Positions 34,551 through 42,199 of a stretch of 64,000 bases of DNA are shown here, piece after piece. This DNA is from Streptomyces sp. NBC_00448 (GTDB lineage: Bacteria > Actinomycetota > Actinomycetes > Streptomycetales > Streptomycetaceae): positions 7,619,501 through 7,683,500 of the forward strand of contig NZ_CP107913.1 of the NCBI RefSeq assembly GCF_036014115.1, in the 5' to 3' direction. The translations under genes were made by a program, and so were the position numbers. Each line of letters opens with the position of its first letter. The stretch's first letter is position 1. The notes under the pieces were generated by a model that was not told the origin of the DNA, made no database searches, and was given only the letters and a program-made list of their open reading frames with translations.

Positions 34551-36023
34551 ATGTCGAAAGACGCGTCGGTGAACATCGGCGCCGCGAATGCGATGGACCC
34601 GGTGGGGCCGCGCGCCCGGGTATCGAGGATGCAGGCCAAGCTTCACCGTTGGGCGGCGGCCGACTCCGGCCGCAGGTTCGACGACCTGTTCAACTTCGTG
34701 CACGACCCGGCGACGCTGCTGGCGGCGTTCGATCGGGTCGCGGGCAACACCGGCGCGAAAACTCCTGGAGTCGACGGCCTGACCGCCGCCGATATCGAGG
34801 AGGGCGTCGGTGTGTCCGGATTCCTGGACGACCTGCAAACCCAGCTGAAAGACGGATCGTTTCGTCCGCTTCCGGTGCGGGAGCGTAAGATCCCCAAGCC
34901 GGGCGGCAGCGGCAAAGTCCGGAAGCTGGGGATTCCGACCATTGCGGATCGGGTCGTTCAGGCGGCGCTGAAGCTCGTGCTGGAGCCGATCTTCGAGGCC
35001 GGCTTTCTGCCGGTCTCGTACGGATTCCGGCCGAAGCGAAGGGCACACGACGCGGTCGCGGAGATTCAGTATTTCGGCACCAAAGGCTACCGCTGGGTGC
35101 TGGATGCGGATATCGAGGCGTGCTTTGACTCGATCGACCACACGGCCCTCATGGACCGAGTGCGGACCCGGGTGAAGGACAAGCGCGTGCTGCTGCTGGT
35201 CAAGGCGTTCCTCAAGGCCGGGGTGATGACTGAAACCGGTCACTTCGAGGACAACCCGACCGGCACGCCGCAGGGAGGCATCCTGTCCCCCCTGCTAGCC
35301 AACATCGCCCTGAGCGTGCTCGATGAGCATGCCCATGGCCCATGGCGGCCGGGCGGGACGATGGCCAGCCCCGTAAGTCGCGCCCTCCGTCGCCGGAGGG
35401 GATTGCCGAACTGGCGGATCATCCGCTATGCGGATGATTTCGTCGTGCTCGTGTTCGGCAGCCGTGACGATGCGGAAGTCCTGCGCGAGGAAATTGCTGA
35501 TGTGCTCGCGCCGCTGGGACTTCGTTTCTCCGAAGCCAAGACCCGCGTCGTGCACATGAGCGAAGGGTTCGACTTCCTTGGGTTCCGCCTCCAGTGGAAA
35601 CGCAAGCGAGGTACGGACAAGTGGTACGTCTATACCTTCATAGCTGACCGGCCCATCCGGTCCTTGAAGGACAAGATTCGTGCCCTGACACACAGGTTGT
35701 CGCAACAGCCACCCAGGGACGTGCTGAGACGGCTCAACCGGATCATGCGCGGCTGGTCCAACTACTTCAGATATGCAGTCGCGAAGAGCACCTTGCAGAC
35801 TCTCGCCATTTTCGTCTGGCGGCGGATTGCCCGGTGGTGGATGCGGCTGCACCGCTGGAGCTGGACCGACCTGCGAAGGCATCTCACCGACCACACCGGC
35901 CGGTGGCTGATGCCCTCATCGGACGGGATCGAATTGTTCAACCTCGGCCGGGTGCCAACCGAAAGGTACCGGTACCGCGGCAATAAGATCCCGAACCCCT
36001 GGATCCTGGCCAACCACGCCTGA
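34551..36023 (+). CDS. Group II intron reverse transcriptase/maturase
   Basis: A 490-residue intron-encoded protein, start ATG 34551 after GGAGG. The reverse transcriptase domain shows KIPKPGGSGKVRKLGIPTIA, SYGFRPKRRAHDAVAEIQYF, VLDADIEACFDSIDH, GTPQGGILSPLLANIAL and the catalytic YADD in IIRYADDFVVLVFGS. The maturase (X) domain follows (PPRDVLRRLNRIMRGWSNYF). It ends at KIPNPWILANHA with no HNH endonuclease cysteines, so mobility would have to use endonuclease-independent priming. The gene is intact. Confidence 0.95.
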   Translation: MSKDASVNIGAANAMDPVGPRARVSRMQAKLHRWAAADSGRRFDDLFNFVHDPATLLAAFDRVAGNTGAKTPGVDGLTAADIEEGVGVSGFLDDLQTQLKDGSFRPLPVRERKIPKPGGSGKVRKLGIPTIADRVVQAALKLVLEPIFEAGFLPVSYGFRPKRRAHDAVAEIQYFGTKGYRWVLDADIEACFDSIDHTALMDRVRTRVKDKRVLLLVKAFLKAGVMTETGHFEDNPTGTPQGGILSPLLANIALSVLDEHAHGPWRPGGTMASPVSRALRRRRGLPNWRIIRYADDFVVLVFGSRDDAEVLREEIADVLAPLGLRFSEAKTRVVHMSEGFDFLGFRLQWKRKRGTDKWYVYTFIADRPIRSLKDKIRALTHRLSQQPPRDVLRRLNRIMRGWSNYFRYAVAKSTLQTLAIFVWRRIARWWMRLHRWSWTDLRRHLTDHTGRWLMPSSDGIELFNLGRVPTERYRYRGNKIPNPWILANHA

Positions 36024-36039
36024 CGGCAGAGACCGTGGA

Positions 36040-36073
36040 GAGCCCGGTGCGTGGAAACGCGCACGCCGGGTTC
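36040..36073 (+). ncRNA. Group II intron domain V
   Basis: Exactly 34 nt: begins GAGCCCGGTGCG, GAAA-containing loop, ends GCACGCCGGGTTC. It folds into the conserved domain V hairpin with the catalytic AGC triad near the base. A second stem (GGTCCG...CGGACC, 36081-36098) follows as domain VI. Confidence 0.88.
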
Positions 36074-36136
36074 GGCGAGCGGTCCGCAGAAACGGACCGG
36101 TGGCAACACCGGCACCGCGCTGCGGGCCGACTCACC

Positions 36137-36571
36137 CACCCCGGGGCCCAGTTGCGGTTCACCGACGCTGACGGCCTCCGGCTCACCGCGTTCGCCACCA
36201 GCACCACCGACATCCCCATTGCCGCACTCGAACTGCGGCACCGCCAACGCGCACGGGCCGAGGACCGTATCCGTGCCGCCCGCGCCACCGGCCTGCGCAA
36301 CCTGCCCCTGCACGACACCGCGCAGAACCAGATCTGGCTGGAGATCGTCCAGATCGCCCTCGACCTGCTGGCCTGGCTGCCCATGCTCGCCCTGACCGGA
36401 AAAACCCGCAGGTGGGAGCCCCGCCGGCTCCGGCTCCGCCTCTTCTCCGCCGCCGCCCAACTCGTCACGACCGCCCGTCGCCGGCACCTGAGATTCGCAC
36501 GCCACTGGCCCTGGACCGAGGTGATAACCGAAGCCATCGCCCGGCTCGAAGCTCTCCCGAACCCCGGCTGA
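36137..36571 (+). CDS. IS1380 transposase, 3' exon
   Basis: The frame reads HPGAQLRFTDADGLRLTAFA, ELRHRQRARAEDRIRAARAT, IWLEIVQIALDLLAWLPMLA (the conserved Glu-containing helix of the DDE core) and RRLRLRLFSAAAQLVTTARR. It matches directly onto the 5' exon: copy 1 has RRERPHPGAQL at the junction. It has no own start, so it is expressed only after intron splicing. Stop at 36571. Confidence 0.85.
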   Translation, partial: HPGAQLRFTDADGLRLTAFATSTTDIPIAALELRHRQRARAEDRIRAARATGLRNLPLHDTAQNQIWLEIVQIALDLLAWLPMLALTGKTRRWEPRRLRLRLFSAAAQLVTTARRRHLRFARHWPWTEVITEAIARLEALPNPG

Positions 36572-36792
36572 CCAGACTGCTCCCGCCCCTGCGAGCAGCA
36601 CCACCCCGACCGGAGCCGTGGAACCCGGCGCCACCCGACGCGACAGCCGGGCCATCAACGTGCCCACCACCAGCCCGAACAACCGAAACGGCCCGCCGAA
36701 GAAACCGACGGACCGTCACGAAAGATCGAGGCTAGTCGGGGTGTGTCCAGTTAACGGCCCTGTCCCACTTTCGGTGGTGACGGAACGTGCCG

Positions 36793-37050
36793 CTATCCGG
36801 GGAGGATGCGGTGGTGAAGAAGGGTGAAGTCCGCCCGTCTGTGCATCTGGCGCGCGATCCGCTCGGTCTTCGTATTGACGCCTTCGGTGGGGCCGTCGCC
36901 GTACGGAAGCGTGAGCGCGGCGATCACGGCGTCGCGGTCCAGGCCCCGGGCGAAGGAGTGCAGATGAGGCAGACCTACTGCGCGGACCTGGACGATCCAG
37001 CGTGAGAGCCCGTCGGCATTTCCTTCGCGAGGCGAGGTCCGCGATGGGGG
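36793..37050 (-). pseudogene. C-terminal fragment of an ISL3 family transposase
   Basis: The minus strand ends with DGLSRWIVQVRAVGLPHLHS, LPYGDGPTEGVNTKTERIAR and RADFTLLHHRILPG, the conserved end of ISL3 transposases (EGVNTKTK motif with the catalytic Glu). The rest of the gene is absent. It is flanked by IS1380 copy 2 and the tetR gene. Confidence 0.75.
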
Positions 37051-37151
37051 CGGCCAGTTGCTGGACAACCTTGCAGGTCAAGGAACTCAGGACGCGACCG
37101 GCGCCCCTAAGGTACCGCGCTCGGCGAGCCCTTACAAGTTCCCTGAGTCGC

Positions 37152-37787
37152 TCATTGAACCTTCAAGACTTGTTCGACAAGTGACTCCCAGCTGTCGGCC
37201 AGCGCGACTGCTCGGCGAGCCGAACCTGCGGTGGCGTTCTCCGCGGGCGCCAGGTACATCACGAAGGGGCCCTCGAGGGCTGCGGCGAGCTGCATTGCCA
37301 GGCTGTCGATATCGGCGGTGTCCAGGAGGCCTTCGCGCCGGGCTTGCCCGAGGAGCATCCGGATGTGGGTGGTCGACATCCCTCCGGCGGCGATGGTCAC
37401 CTGCTGGTTGCGATCGAGTGCGGCGCGCTCGATCGCATGATGCTCGAGCAGGAATTCGATGCGCGCGCGGCCGTAGGCGACCAGCCGGGCGATCACGTCG
37501 GCGCCGGGACCCAGTGGCGGCGGCCCGTAGAGCACCTGCTGCTGGAATGTGCGGTCGGCGTCGTCGAGCAACGCGGCGAAGATCCCGGCTCGGCTGCCGA
37601 AACGCCGGAAGACGGTTCCCTTGCCCAGTTGGGCCCGCTCGGCCAGTGCGTCCATGGTGAGCCGTCTCACGCCGCTTTCGGAGATCATCTCGCGGGCGAC
37701 CATCAGCAGGTGTTCGCGGTTGCGGGCGGCGTCGGCACGCTCGGCACCCGGAGGACCGATGGGCAGGCGGAAGGCGTTCACGGTCAC
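37152..37787 (-). CDS. TetR family transcriptional regulator
   Basis: A 211-residue TetR repressor. The helix-turn-helix is REMISESGVRRLTMDALAER, AQLGKGTVFRRFGSRAGIFA. The C-terminal ligand domain (FLLEHHAIERAALDRNQQVT, AAALEGPFVMYLAPAENATA) is typical of regulators of flavin reductases and exporters. It is divergent from the azoreductase gene, with two operator-like repeats between them, so it probably represses that gene and itself. Confidence 0.9.
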   Translation of the reverse strand: MTVNAFRLPIGPPGAERADAARNREHLLMVAREMISESGVRRLTMDALAERAQLGKGTVFRRFGSRAGIFAALLDDADRTFQQQVLYGPPPLGPGADVIARLVAYGRARIEFLLEHHAIERAALDRNQQVTIAAGGMSTTHIRMLLGQARREGLLDTADIDSLAMQLAAALEGPFVMYLAPAENATAGSARRAVALADSWESLVEQVLKVQ

Positions 37788-37820
37788 ACACCCTACCCGA
37801 GCGGAATATTATCCGGGGTG

Positions 37821-37846
37821 AAGTCCGTTTGGGGTAAAGTCCGCTT
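37821..37846. promoter_or_regulatory. Repeated operator-like sites between tetR and azoreductase
   Basis: AAGTCCGTTT (37821-37830) and AAGTCCGCTT (37837-37846) are direct repeats 16 bp apart, each with a weak AAG...CTT dyad. They lie just before the TetR start region and are candidate TetR operators. Confidence 0.5.
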
Positions 37847-37925
37847 GTGATGGTGCGAGGCGCCAAGACCGCTTCGCGACCTGCGCCGCCCCAGGCGCAG
37901 GCAAGACCGACCAAGGAGTTCCACC

Positions 37926-38558
37926 ATGACTCTGTTCCGACTCGATGCCAGCATCCTGCCCGCGGCCTCCGCCAGCGCCGAGATCGCCGACGTAGTCGAG
38001 GCGAAGTGGACGGCAGCGCATCCCGGCGAGAAGGTGGTGCGCCGTCATCTGGGCGCCGACCCGCTGCCGGCCCACATCTGGGCGAGCGCCACCGTCGCCG
38101 GCTTCACCCCGGAATCGGAGCGCACCCCCGCCCAGCGTGAGGCGCTCGCGAACGCCAGGGACCTCGTCGAGGAGCTGGCGTCGGCCGATGTCGTCATCAT
38201 GGCCGTGCCGTTCTACAACTTCGGCGTCTCCCAGCACTTCAAGACGTGGGTCGACCTGGTGATCGCCGCCGCCGGACCGACCACGCCCGTCCTGAAGGGC
38301 AAGCCGACCGTGCTGGTCACCGTGCGCGGCGGCGGCTACGGCCCGGGCACCCCGCGCGAGGGCTGGGACCACTCCACCCCCTACCTCAGGCGCATCCTCG
38401 CCGACGTCTGGGAGGCCGACCTGACCGTCATCGAGCGCGAACTCACCCTCGCAGCCACCACCCCCGGCATGGAAAGCCTGCGCGATCTGGCCGCCGAGCT
38501 GCGCACCAGGGCGCTCGAGGAAGCCGACAAGGTCGGCACCGGCATCGCCACCATCTGA
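37926..38558 (+). CDS. FMN-dependent NADH-azoreductase/quinone reductase
   Basis: A 210-residue flavodoxin-fold reductase. MTLFRLDASILPAASASAEI starts the fold; FMN contacts come from VVIMAVPFYNFGVSQHFKTW and TVRGGGYGPGTPREGWDHST. Such enzymes reduce quinones or azo compounds with two electrons in the cytosol. The gene starts 138 bp from the divergent tetR gene with AAGGAG before the ATG. It is followed by a short degenerate copy of its own 3' part, then an F420-reductase-like gene. Confidence 0.88.
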   Translation: MTLFRLDASILPAASASAEIADVVEAKWTAAHPGEKVVRRHLGADPLPAHIWASATVAGFTPESERTPAQREALANARDLVEELASADVVIMAVPFYNFGVSQHFKTWVDLVIAAAGPTTPVLKGKPTVLVTVRGGGYGPGTPREGWDHSTPYLRRILADVWEADLTVIERELTLAATTPGMESLRDLAAELRTRALEEADKVGTGIATI

Positions 38559-38599
38559 ACCGAGCCGACGGCACCGGGATCCCGCACAACAACGGAGAC

Positions 38600-38710
38600 C
38601 GCTCGCGTGCCTGGGGCGGATCCCTCGCCGACCTCTGGGAAGCCGAGTTGACCGCGACCGAGCGCAACGCCCTCGTCGGCGTCAACCGCGCGGCCCACGC
38701 CCTCGACCGT
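38600..38710 (+). pseudogene. Degenerate partial copy of azoreductase 3' end
   Basis: The + strand reads LADLWEAELTATERNALVGV, which resembles LADVWEADLTVIERELTLAA in the azoreductase just upstream. It is a short relic, perhaps left by a tandem duplication with deletion. Low confidence. Confidence 0.4.
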
Positions 38711-38773
38711 GCGCCTGACCCGGCGCCGGCGAGGAAAACCGAAAGATCGAGAAGAAGAAGGAGAGCACACCTC

Positions 38774-39412
38774 ATGAGCAGGATCAGCATCATTGGGACG
38801 GGGAACATGGCCCGCGCCCTGGGCAGCCGCGCACTCGCGGGCGGCAACGCGGTCGAGGTCATCGGCCGCGATGCTTCCAAGGTCGACGCTCTGGCCACGG
38901 CGATCGGCGGCGCTACGGCGGGGACGATCGGCGCGGCCCCGGCCGGCGACATCGTCATCCTCGCCGTGCCCTACGCCCACGCCGTACCGCTCGTGCGCCA
39001 GTTCGGCAACGCGCTGGCGGGCAAGGTGATCGTCGACATCACCAACCCGTTCAATCCCGACCTCACGGGATTGATTACGCCAGAGGGCAGTTCCGCCGCG
39101 CAGGAGATCGCCAAGCGCGCTCCCAAGGGAGCGCACGTCGTCAAGGCGTTCAACACCGTCTTCGGCCACGTGCTGGCCGCCCACACGCCGGAGGATCCCC
39201 GCCCGCTGGACGTGTTCATCGCTGGCGACGACGCCGAGGCCAAGGCGCGCGTGTCGTTGTTCGTCGAGAGCCTCGCGCTGCGCCCGCTCGACGTCGGCGA
39301 CCTGACGAGCGCCCGTTGGCTCGAAGGAACGAGCGTGCTGTTGATGCGCGCCATGTTCGGCAAAGCCGTCCACAGCAGCAGCTTCTCCATCGGCCTCGCC
39401 GTCCGCGACTGA
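38774..39412 (+). CDS. NADPH-dependent F420 reductase-like protein (copy 1)
   Basis: A 212-residue Rossmann protein of the COG2085 type. The dinucleotide site is ISIIGTGNMARALGSRAL (GxGxMA), then GGNAVEVIGRDASKVDAL, DIVILAVPYAHAVPLVRQFG, VIVDITNPFNPDLTGLITPE and AHVVKAFNTVFGHVLAAHTP. Family members reduce F420 or related substrates with NADPH; which one is not clear here. ATG 38774 begins at the conserved N-terminus. A clear paralogue lies at 46072. Confidence 0.85.
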   Translation: MSRISIIGTGNMARALGSRALAGGNAVEVIGRDASKVDALATAIGGATAGTIGAAPAGDIVILAVPYAHAVPLVRQFGNALAGKVIVDITNPFNPDLTGLITPEGSSAAQEIAKRAPKGAHVVKAFNTVFGHVLAAHTPEDPRPLDVFIAGDDAEAKARVSLFVESLALRPLDVGDLTSARWLEGTSVLLMRAMFGKAVHSSSFSIGLAVRD

Positions 39413-39581
39413 CCATACGCACCTTCTCCAGCGTGAATGTCCTGATCAAGCAGAATCCGCGACTGCATCGACTCGTGGAAGCGAACCCTGATGCTGAACT
39501 GGAAATGGAGTCTTTCCGCAGCCCCCCGAAGCGGCTACGGAGAGACCCGCCTATGAAAGGCAAGTCACCAAGGAGTCAGCC

Positions 39582-39671
39582 ATGTCGGCATTCGTATTCG
39601 TAAACCGGTTGCAGGCCAAGGCGTTTGTGTTGCACGTAAATTCCGCTTCCGTTCAGAAGGGAACCTCGTGA
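39582..39671 (+). CDS. 29-residue ORF coupled to the cupin gene
   Basis: ATG 39582 follows AAGGAG at good spacing and encodes MSAFVFVNRLQAKAFVLHV, then NSASVQKGTS. Its TGA (39669-39671) overlaps the cupin GTG start (39668), a classical coupling layout. The first residues resemble the start of antibiotic biosynthesis monooxygenase (ABM) proteins, so it could be a truncated ABM gene instead of a leader peptide. Confidence 0.5.
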   Translation: MSAFVFVNRLQAKAFVLHVNSASVQKGTS

Positions 39672-40156
39672 GCTACCTGCCAAATGGGGCGATCGTCCTA
39701 CCGGCCGGCGAGGGCCGGCCGATCCCCGGCGACGGCCTGCTGATACCCAACTTGGTTGGCAAGGTCGCCGCCGACCAGGGCTCCGGCTCCATCGCTGTGA
39801 TGGAGGGGACGGCGGAGCCCGGCTTCGGGCCCCCTCTTCATATCCATCACAGCAGCGAGGAGCTTTTCTATGTCCTTCAGGGCCAGATGGACTTCCAGAT
39901 CGGCGACCAGCGGGTAAGCGCCAGGCCTGGCACGCTCGTCATGGTGCCGCGCGGAACGGTCCACGCGCCCCGGGTGGTCGGACGCGAGCGGGCGAGGTTC
40001 CTGGTCATGTTCGCGCCCGCCGGCCCGGACGGGCTGTTCTACGAGATCGCCGCGCTCGCTCAGGAAAATGGCGGGACCATCAATGACAATGACTCGCGCA
40101 TCGAGGTGCTTGCGGTCAAGTACGATACCGAGCATGTCGGGCCCCCGCTTCAGTAA
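39668..40156 (+). CDS. Cupin domain protein
   Basis: A 162-residue single-domain cupin. Motif 1 is PPLHIHHSSEELFYVLQGQM (His, His, Glu metal ligands) and motif 2 is RPGTLVMVPRGTVHAPRVV (His). It starts at GTG 39668, overlapping the stop of a small ORF. The substrate is unknown; quercetinase-like and isomerase-like roles are both possible for such proteins. The C-terminal tail (NDNDSRIEVLAVKYD) is not conserved to my knowledge. Confidence 0.85.
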   Translation: MSYLPNGAIVLPAGEGRPIPGDGLLIPNLVGKVAADQGSGSIAVMEGTAEPGFGPPLHIHHSSEELFYVLQGQMDFQIGDQRVSARPGTLVMVPRGTVHAPRVVGRERARFLVMFAPAGPDGLFYEIAALAQENGGTINDNDSRIEVLAVKYDTEHVGPPLQ

Positions 40157-40499
40157 ATCAACGAGAGCACCCACCCACAAAATCAACGAGCCTTGACAAT
40201 CCCTCCGCGCCTGGGATTGTGCCGGAGTCGTGACGCGAAGCCGTGTTCGGCATTGGCCTCGGAGCCAAAGTCGGGGTCGCTGCCACGCTTGAAGCCGGGC
40301 GCGGAGACCGTCAGCGCCATCGAGCGTGCCGCCCGCCCCTCAACTCTATTGGCCGGGAGCCGTCTCAACGCGCATGTCCAACTGCCCGTGGTCGGGCCCA
40401 TGGCCAGCACTGGATACGGTGACGCCCTGGACACGGCGATCACCGCGTTTCTCCAGGCTAGAACACCAGTCCCGGACGAGTCGAAGACGAAGACGGGGC
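40157..40499. other. Region of unclear content before a repeat-bounded segment
   Basis: Both strands are open over much of this stretch, but neither translation matches a family I know. It follows the cupin gene and precedes a segment with inverted repeats. Probably transposon debris. Confidence 0.35.
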
Positions 40500-40818
40500 C
40501 GGTGATGGGGATCTCCGAAATTCCCCAGGCGCGCTCAAGTTCCCCACTTGGTTGCACACTCAACGAGGGGTCGGGGCCGCCCGCTCGTTGAGTGTGCGGG
40601 CCGTGCCGATCGGTCAAGGGCGCCTTCGGCGGCGCGTTGCGCTGGGCTCCGCCCACCCTGGACAGCTCGACCCGCCCCTGGAACTGGCTGGCTATCGGCC
40701 GGCCCCTCCGCTGTGTCGCCCGACCGCAGATCAGCGCGGCGCGGGTGGGGAACTGCAGTGAGCGGGTCTGGGGAGACCCTGAGCAGGGGGTGGGGAATTT
40801 CAAAGAGCCCTATCACCG
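40500..40818. repeat. 319-bp segment bounded by 28-bp inverted repeats (MITE-like)
   Basis: The left 28 bp (40500-40527: starts CGGTGATGGGG, ends GAAATTCCCCA) match the complement of the right 28 bp (40791-40818) at 24 of 28 positions. A nested pair AGTTCCCCAC (40538-40547) and GTGGGGAACT (40745-40754) is perfect. No transposase lies inside. Nested terminal repeats recall IS21-type ends; the identity is not proven. Confidence 0.6.
40555..40596. repeat. Perfect 13-bp hairpin inside the MITE-like segment
   Basis: CACACTCAACGAG (40555-40567) and CTCGTTGAGTGTG (40584-40596) are exact complements with a 16-nt GC-rich loop. There is no T-run, so it is not a standard terminator. Confidence 0.8.
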
Positions 40819-40924
40819 TGCGGCGGGTGATCGCGGTCGGCGGCTGCGGGCGGCCAGGACCACCACAGCGTGGTCCTGGCCCAGTGGCAGGTCGCCTCCA
40901 AGAGCACGGCGGCGTCGCACGACA

Positions 40925-41471
40925 GTTCCGGAGCCGTCGGCGCCGCGCCCGCCGGACCTGGTCGACCGGGACTTCACCGCGAGCCGGCCGGACCAGCTGT
41001 GGGTCGCCGACATCACGTATGTCCGCACCTGGTCGGGCTGGGCGTATGTGGCGTTCGTCCTGGACGGGTACTCCCGGATGATCGTCGGCTGGAAGACCCC
41101 GGCCGAGGTCTTCGAGGAGCAGCTACGCTCACTACAGCAGCCCGGTGTTGCAGCGACCGGTTGAACTCGCCCGATACGTATCAATTCGGTACACCGGCCG
41201 ACTCGCCGACCTCGGCGCTTCCGCCTCCGTCGGGTCCGTCGCTGACAGCTGCGACAACGCCATGGCCGAGGCCCTGAACGGCACGTTCAAGGCCGAGTTG
41301 ATCGAGATGCAAGGCCCCTGGAAGGACATCGACCAGGTCGAACGGGCGATCTTCCAGTGGATCACCTGGTACAACGAGGAACGGCTCCACTCCGCACTCG
41401 ACTACGTGCCGCCCGCCGAGCACGAACAGGGCTACTGGCGACGCCAGGAACCAGTCCCACAGTCTGCCTGA
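40925..41471 (+). pseudogene. Mosaic of IS3 and IS30 transposase fragments
   Basis: The first frame reads PPDLVDRDFTASRPDQLWVA and DITYVRTWSGWAYVAFVLDG (IS3 OrfB), then at YSRMIVGWKTPAEVF it turns into the C-terminus of an IS30 transposase (EEQLRSLQQPGVAATG, stop at 41164). Immediately after, another frame gives the IS3 OrfB end: SIRYTGRLADLGASASVGSV, CDNAMAEALNGTFKAELIEM, and WYNEERLHSALDYVPPAEH. The middle of OrfB is missing. The GW shared by both families marks the fusion point. Not functional. Confidence 0.75.
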
Positions 41472-41489
41472 AACAAGATCACCGGACTC

Positions 41490-41627
41490 TACGAAACTCG
41501 GGGCAGCTCAAAGTGCCTCCGACGGTGGCAGGAAGAAGGACTTCGACAGTCCTCATTTTTGCCGGTCAGAGGCACCTTTCGCTTGCCTGACCACCGATCA
41601 GGCAGCCCCCTCCGTGAAAGCCCGAGG
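41490..41627 (-). mobile_element. Solo 5' end of a third IS1380 element
   Basis: Read on the minus strand from 41627, CCTCGGGCTTTC is identical to the left end of copy 2. Forty-eight bp further in lies the arm AAAGGTGCCTCTGAC (41565-41579), which pairs with GTCGGAGGCACTTT (41510-41523) with one mismatch and one bulge. The transposase gene is absent; the sequence joins the IS3 remnant near 41490. Confidence 0.7.
41537..41560 (+). terminator. Short stem with T-run inside the IS1380 relic
   Basis: AGGACT (41537-41542), loop TCGAC, AGTCCT (41548-41553), then CATTTTT. The 6-bp stem with five T residues looks like a weak intrinsic terminator for plus-strand transcription. It could stop reading from the transposon debris into the SRPBCC genes. 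Confidence 0.45.
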
Positions 41628-41663
41628 TCAGGGGACTTGCCCACGCCCGCGTGTGTATGCGTG

Positions 41664-42167
41664 TCAGGCCGCGGGTTTCGCGACCTCTGCTTCTGCGGCA
41701 CGGGCGAGACGTTCGACCCAGTCCTGGTGATAGCGGTAGAGCGCACCGGGGTGCTTGTGGCCGAGTTCCTCGAGGAAGAATGGGCCCTGCTGCGTTTCCT
41801 CGGTCAGCACGTGGCAACCATTTTTCGTGGGCGTGATCACCCAGCCGTGGTACGCGCTTGAACCGGTTTGGTCGCCGTCGACTGTCGTCTCCCACGAGAG
41901 CCTGGTGAAGGGCTCATGCTCCGTCACGTTGAGAGTCATGGGAAAACCCACCGTCACCCGGCTGTACGTGGTTCCGAGCTCCAGTAGTGTCTCATCGCCC
42001 AGGATCTTGACCTGATCTTCGGGAGGAAAGTAGCTCGACCAGTTCTCGGCATCGACGAGCAGCTTCCATACCACTTCAGGCGGCGCCTTCACGTCGATGT
42101 CGTTGAGCGCGTAGAGAGCCGAAGTTTTCGGGTCGTACCGTCGGGGCCAATTCACCTTGTCGTACAT
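41664..42167 (-). CDS. SRPBCC (START-like) protein, copy 1
   Basis: A 167-residue SRPBCC domain: YALNDIDVKAPPEVVWKLLV, DAENWSSYFPPEDQVKILGD, HEPFTRLSWETTVDGDQTGS, YHGWVITPTKNGCHVLTEET and QQGPFFLEELGHKHPGAL. This helix-grip fold binds hydrophobic ligands; members act as polyketide cyclases/aromatases or lipid carriers. It lies 32 bp downstream of a paralogue in the same direction and both follow an epimerase-type SDR, so they may act on the same small molecule. Confidence 0.82.
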   Translation of the reverse strand: MYDKVNWPRRYDPKTSALYALNDIDVKAPPEVVWKLLVDAENWSSYFPPEDQVKILGDETLLELGTTYSRVTVGFPMTLNVTEHEPFTRLSWETTVDGDQTGSSAYHGWVITPTKNGCHVLTEETQQGPFFLEELGHKHPGALYRYHQDWVERLARAAEAEVAKPAA

Positions 42168-42199
42168 TCGCGGTTCCTGTCCAAACGTGTGGGAGAGTG

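Larger units (their letters stand above)
33964..36139 (+). mobile_element. Group II intron inserted in the IS1380 transposase gene
   Basis: The 5' end GTGCGCC matches the group II consensus GUGYG. A 34-nt domain V is at 36040-36073 and a domain VI-like stem follows. The 3' end lies between 36133 and 36139 (candidate ...CCCAC, ending AC); the frame of the 3' exon fits an exon start at 36137 or 36140. The intron encodes a reverse transcriptase in its domain IV position. Length is about 2.17 kb. Confidence 0.85.
32900..36731 (+). mobile_element. IS1380 element, copy 2, carrying a group II intron
   Basis: Left end CCTCGGGCTTTC (32900-32911) and right end GAAAGATCGAGG (36720-36731) are imperfect inverted repeats, and CTAG flanks both sides (32896-32899 and 36732-36735), a 4-bp target duplication. 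Total length is 3.83 kb; without the intron it would be about 1.66 kb, the normal IS1380 size. It inserted at the stop codon of the oxidoreductase gene. Confidence 0.9.

Noticed and set aside
40183..40803. 206-codon minus-strand frame in the MITE-like region
   Set aside because: It crosses both inverted repeats and matches no family.
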